From Microbacterium testaceum (GTDB lineage Bacteria; Actinomycetota; Actinomycetes; Actinomycetales; Microbacteriaceae): DNA of 54,085 bases. This document shows positions 53,797 through 54,085 of this stretch, one piece after another. Every line of letters starts with the position of its first letter. The stretch's first letter is position 1. A model generated the notes under the pieces. That model was not told the DNA's origin, ran no database searches, and worked only from the letters and a program-made list of their open reading frames with translations. The position numbers and the translations under genes were made by a program. The stretch lies in contig NZ_LDRT01000079.1 in NCBI RefSeq assembly GCF_001476655.1, forward strand, positions 1 through 54,085, in the 5' to 3' direction.

Positions 53797-54085
53797 TCAG
53801 AAATAGCGGAAGCGTTCGGGACCGAGGTCCCACGGGTCGCGGTCGAGGTACTCGGCCGCCGCGCGGAAGACGGCGCCCTCGATCATCATGCGGCGGTGCA
53901 GGTCGTCGTCGTGGTGCGGGTGGCCGAGCCGCTCGATGGGGATCCGGTAGAGGATGATGCGCTTCTCCGCGCGCAACACCGTCCAGCGGGGGATGCCGTC
54001 GGTTGCCGCCGGAGGCATGATCCCGATCTCGAACGAGACCTCGCGCAGCTCGGTCCAGGCCGAGCGGAGGAACTCCGCCGCCGCG
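53797..54085 (-). CDS. Rv3259-like protein of the zincin-like family, 5' end cut by window
   Basis: The 96 visible C-terminal residues read through to the right edge without a start, so the gene begins outside the window. IILYRIPIERLG, EGAVFRAAAEYLDRDPWDLGP and RFRYF resemble the C-terminal half of actinobacterial proteins like Mycobacterium Rv3259, often labelled metallopeptidase family. The zinc motif HExxH of true zincins is missing from the equivalent helix (EGAVFRAAAEYL). Gene order beside the DUF5719-like gene supports the assignment. An internal ATG at 54018 could be mistaken for the start. Confidence 0.6.
   Translation of the reverse strand, partial: AAAEFLRSAWTELREVSFEIGIMPPAATDGIPRWTVLRAEKRIILYRIPIERLGHPHHDDDLHRRMMIEGAVFRAAAEYLDRDPWDLGPERFRYF

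Overview
This window is chromosomal DNA from a high-GC actinobacterium, most likely Microbacteriaceae and plausibly Microbacterium. The evidence is the very high GC content, the many GTG starts, a WhiB-family regulator, and gene orders typical of that group: purK-purE-LCP, and manA-whiB-membrane glycosyltransferase-DUF5719-like-Rv3259-like. The genus is an inference. No rRNA, tRNA, CRISPR array, insertion sequence or phage gene was seen. Apart from purine genes at the left edge and manA/whiB at the right, about 50 kb form one cell-envelope glycan locus. No gene-free stretch exceeds 300 bases; the longest is about 210 bases before the coiled-coil gene.

Layout. (1) 0-7.3 kb: purK (5' cut), purE, a LytR-CpsA-Psr ligase and three glycosyltransferases. 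(2) 7.3-11.3 kb: a heptose module with a GT9 heptosyltransferase-like protein, bifunctional HldE, GmhA and, on the opposite strand, GmhB. (3) 11.4-17.1 kb: three exported proteins: an M11-like metallopeptidase with 6 LGFP repeats, a lipoprotein, and an 893-residue protein with 12 LGFP repeats. (4) 17.2-20.9 kb: an operon of a small coiled-coil protein, a GT2, an acyltransferase-3 and an SDR. (5) 21.0-28.7 kb, minus strand: a Wzm/Wzt exporter whose Wzt has a carbohydrate-binding tail, an RmlC-RmlD fusion, RmlB, RmlA, a nucleotide-sugar 4-epimerase-like SDR and a UDP-glucuronate decarboxylase. (6) 28.7-37.2 kb, minus strand: two GT2s, a Wzx-like flippase, GT4, membrane GT2, GT4 and a large membrane protein, nearly all translationally coupled. 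(7) 37.3-45.0 kb: a galactofuranose module of glf, an acyltransferase-3/SGNH protein, a second Wzm/Wzt pair, and GlfT1-like and GlfT2-like galactofuranosyltransferases. (8) 45.0-47.8 kb: two O-antigen-ligase/polymerase-like membrane proteins. (9) 47.8-54.1 kb: manA, whiB, a large membrane glycosyltransferase, a DUF5719-like secreted protein, and an Rv3259-like gene cut by the right edge.

How the genes fit together (inference). The window encodes precursors (dTDP-rhamnose and perhaps its 4-epimer, UDP-xylose, UDP-galactofuranose, ADP-heptose, mannose phosphates), many assembly transferases, two ABC exporters plus a flippase with polymerase/ligase candidates, acyl decoration, and an LCP ligase for attachment to peptidoglycan. 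The galactan module resembles the mycobacterial arabinogalactan galactan machinery (glf, GlfT1, GlfT2, Wzm, Wzt) although Microbacteriaceae make no mycolate cell wall. The heptose module resembles the Gram-negative LPS-core pathway although the organism is Gram-positive. The LGFP-repeat proteins may bind the glycan made here.

Regulation. At least a dozen genes have a TANNNT-type -10 box only 6-9 bases before the start codon, as expected for leaderless or near-leaderless transcripts. These boxes decide several start sites. Most other genes overlap by ATGA, GTGA or TGATG junctions.
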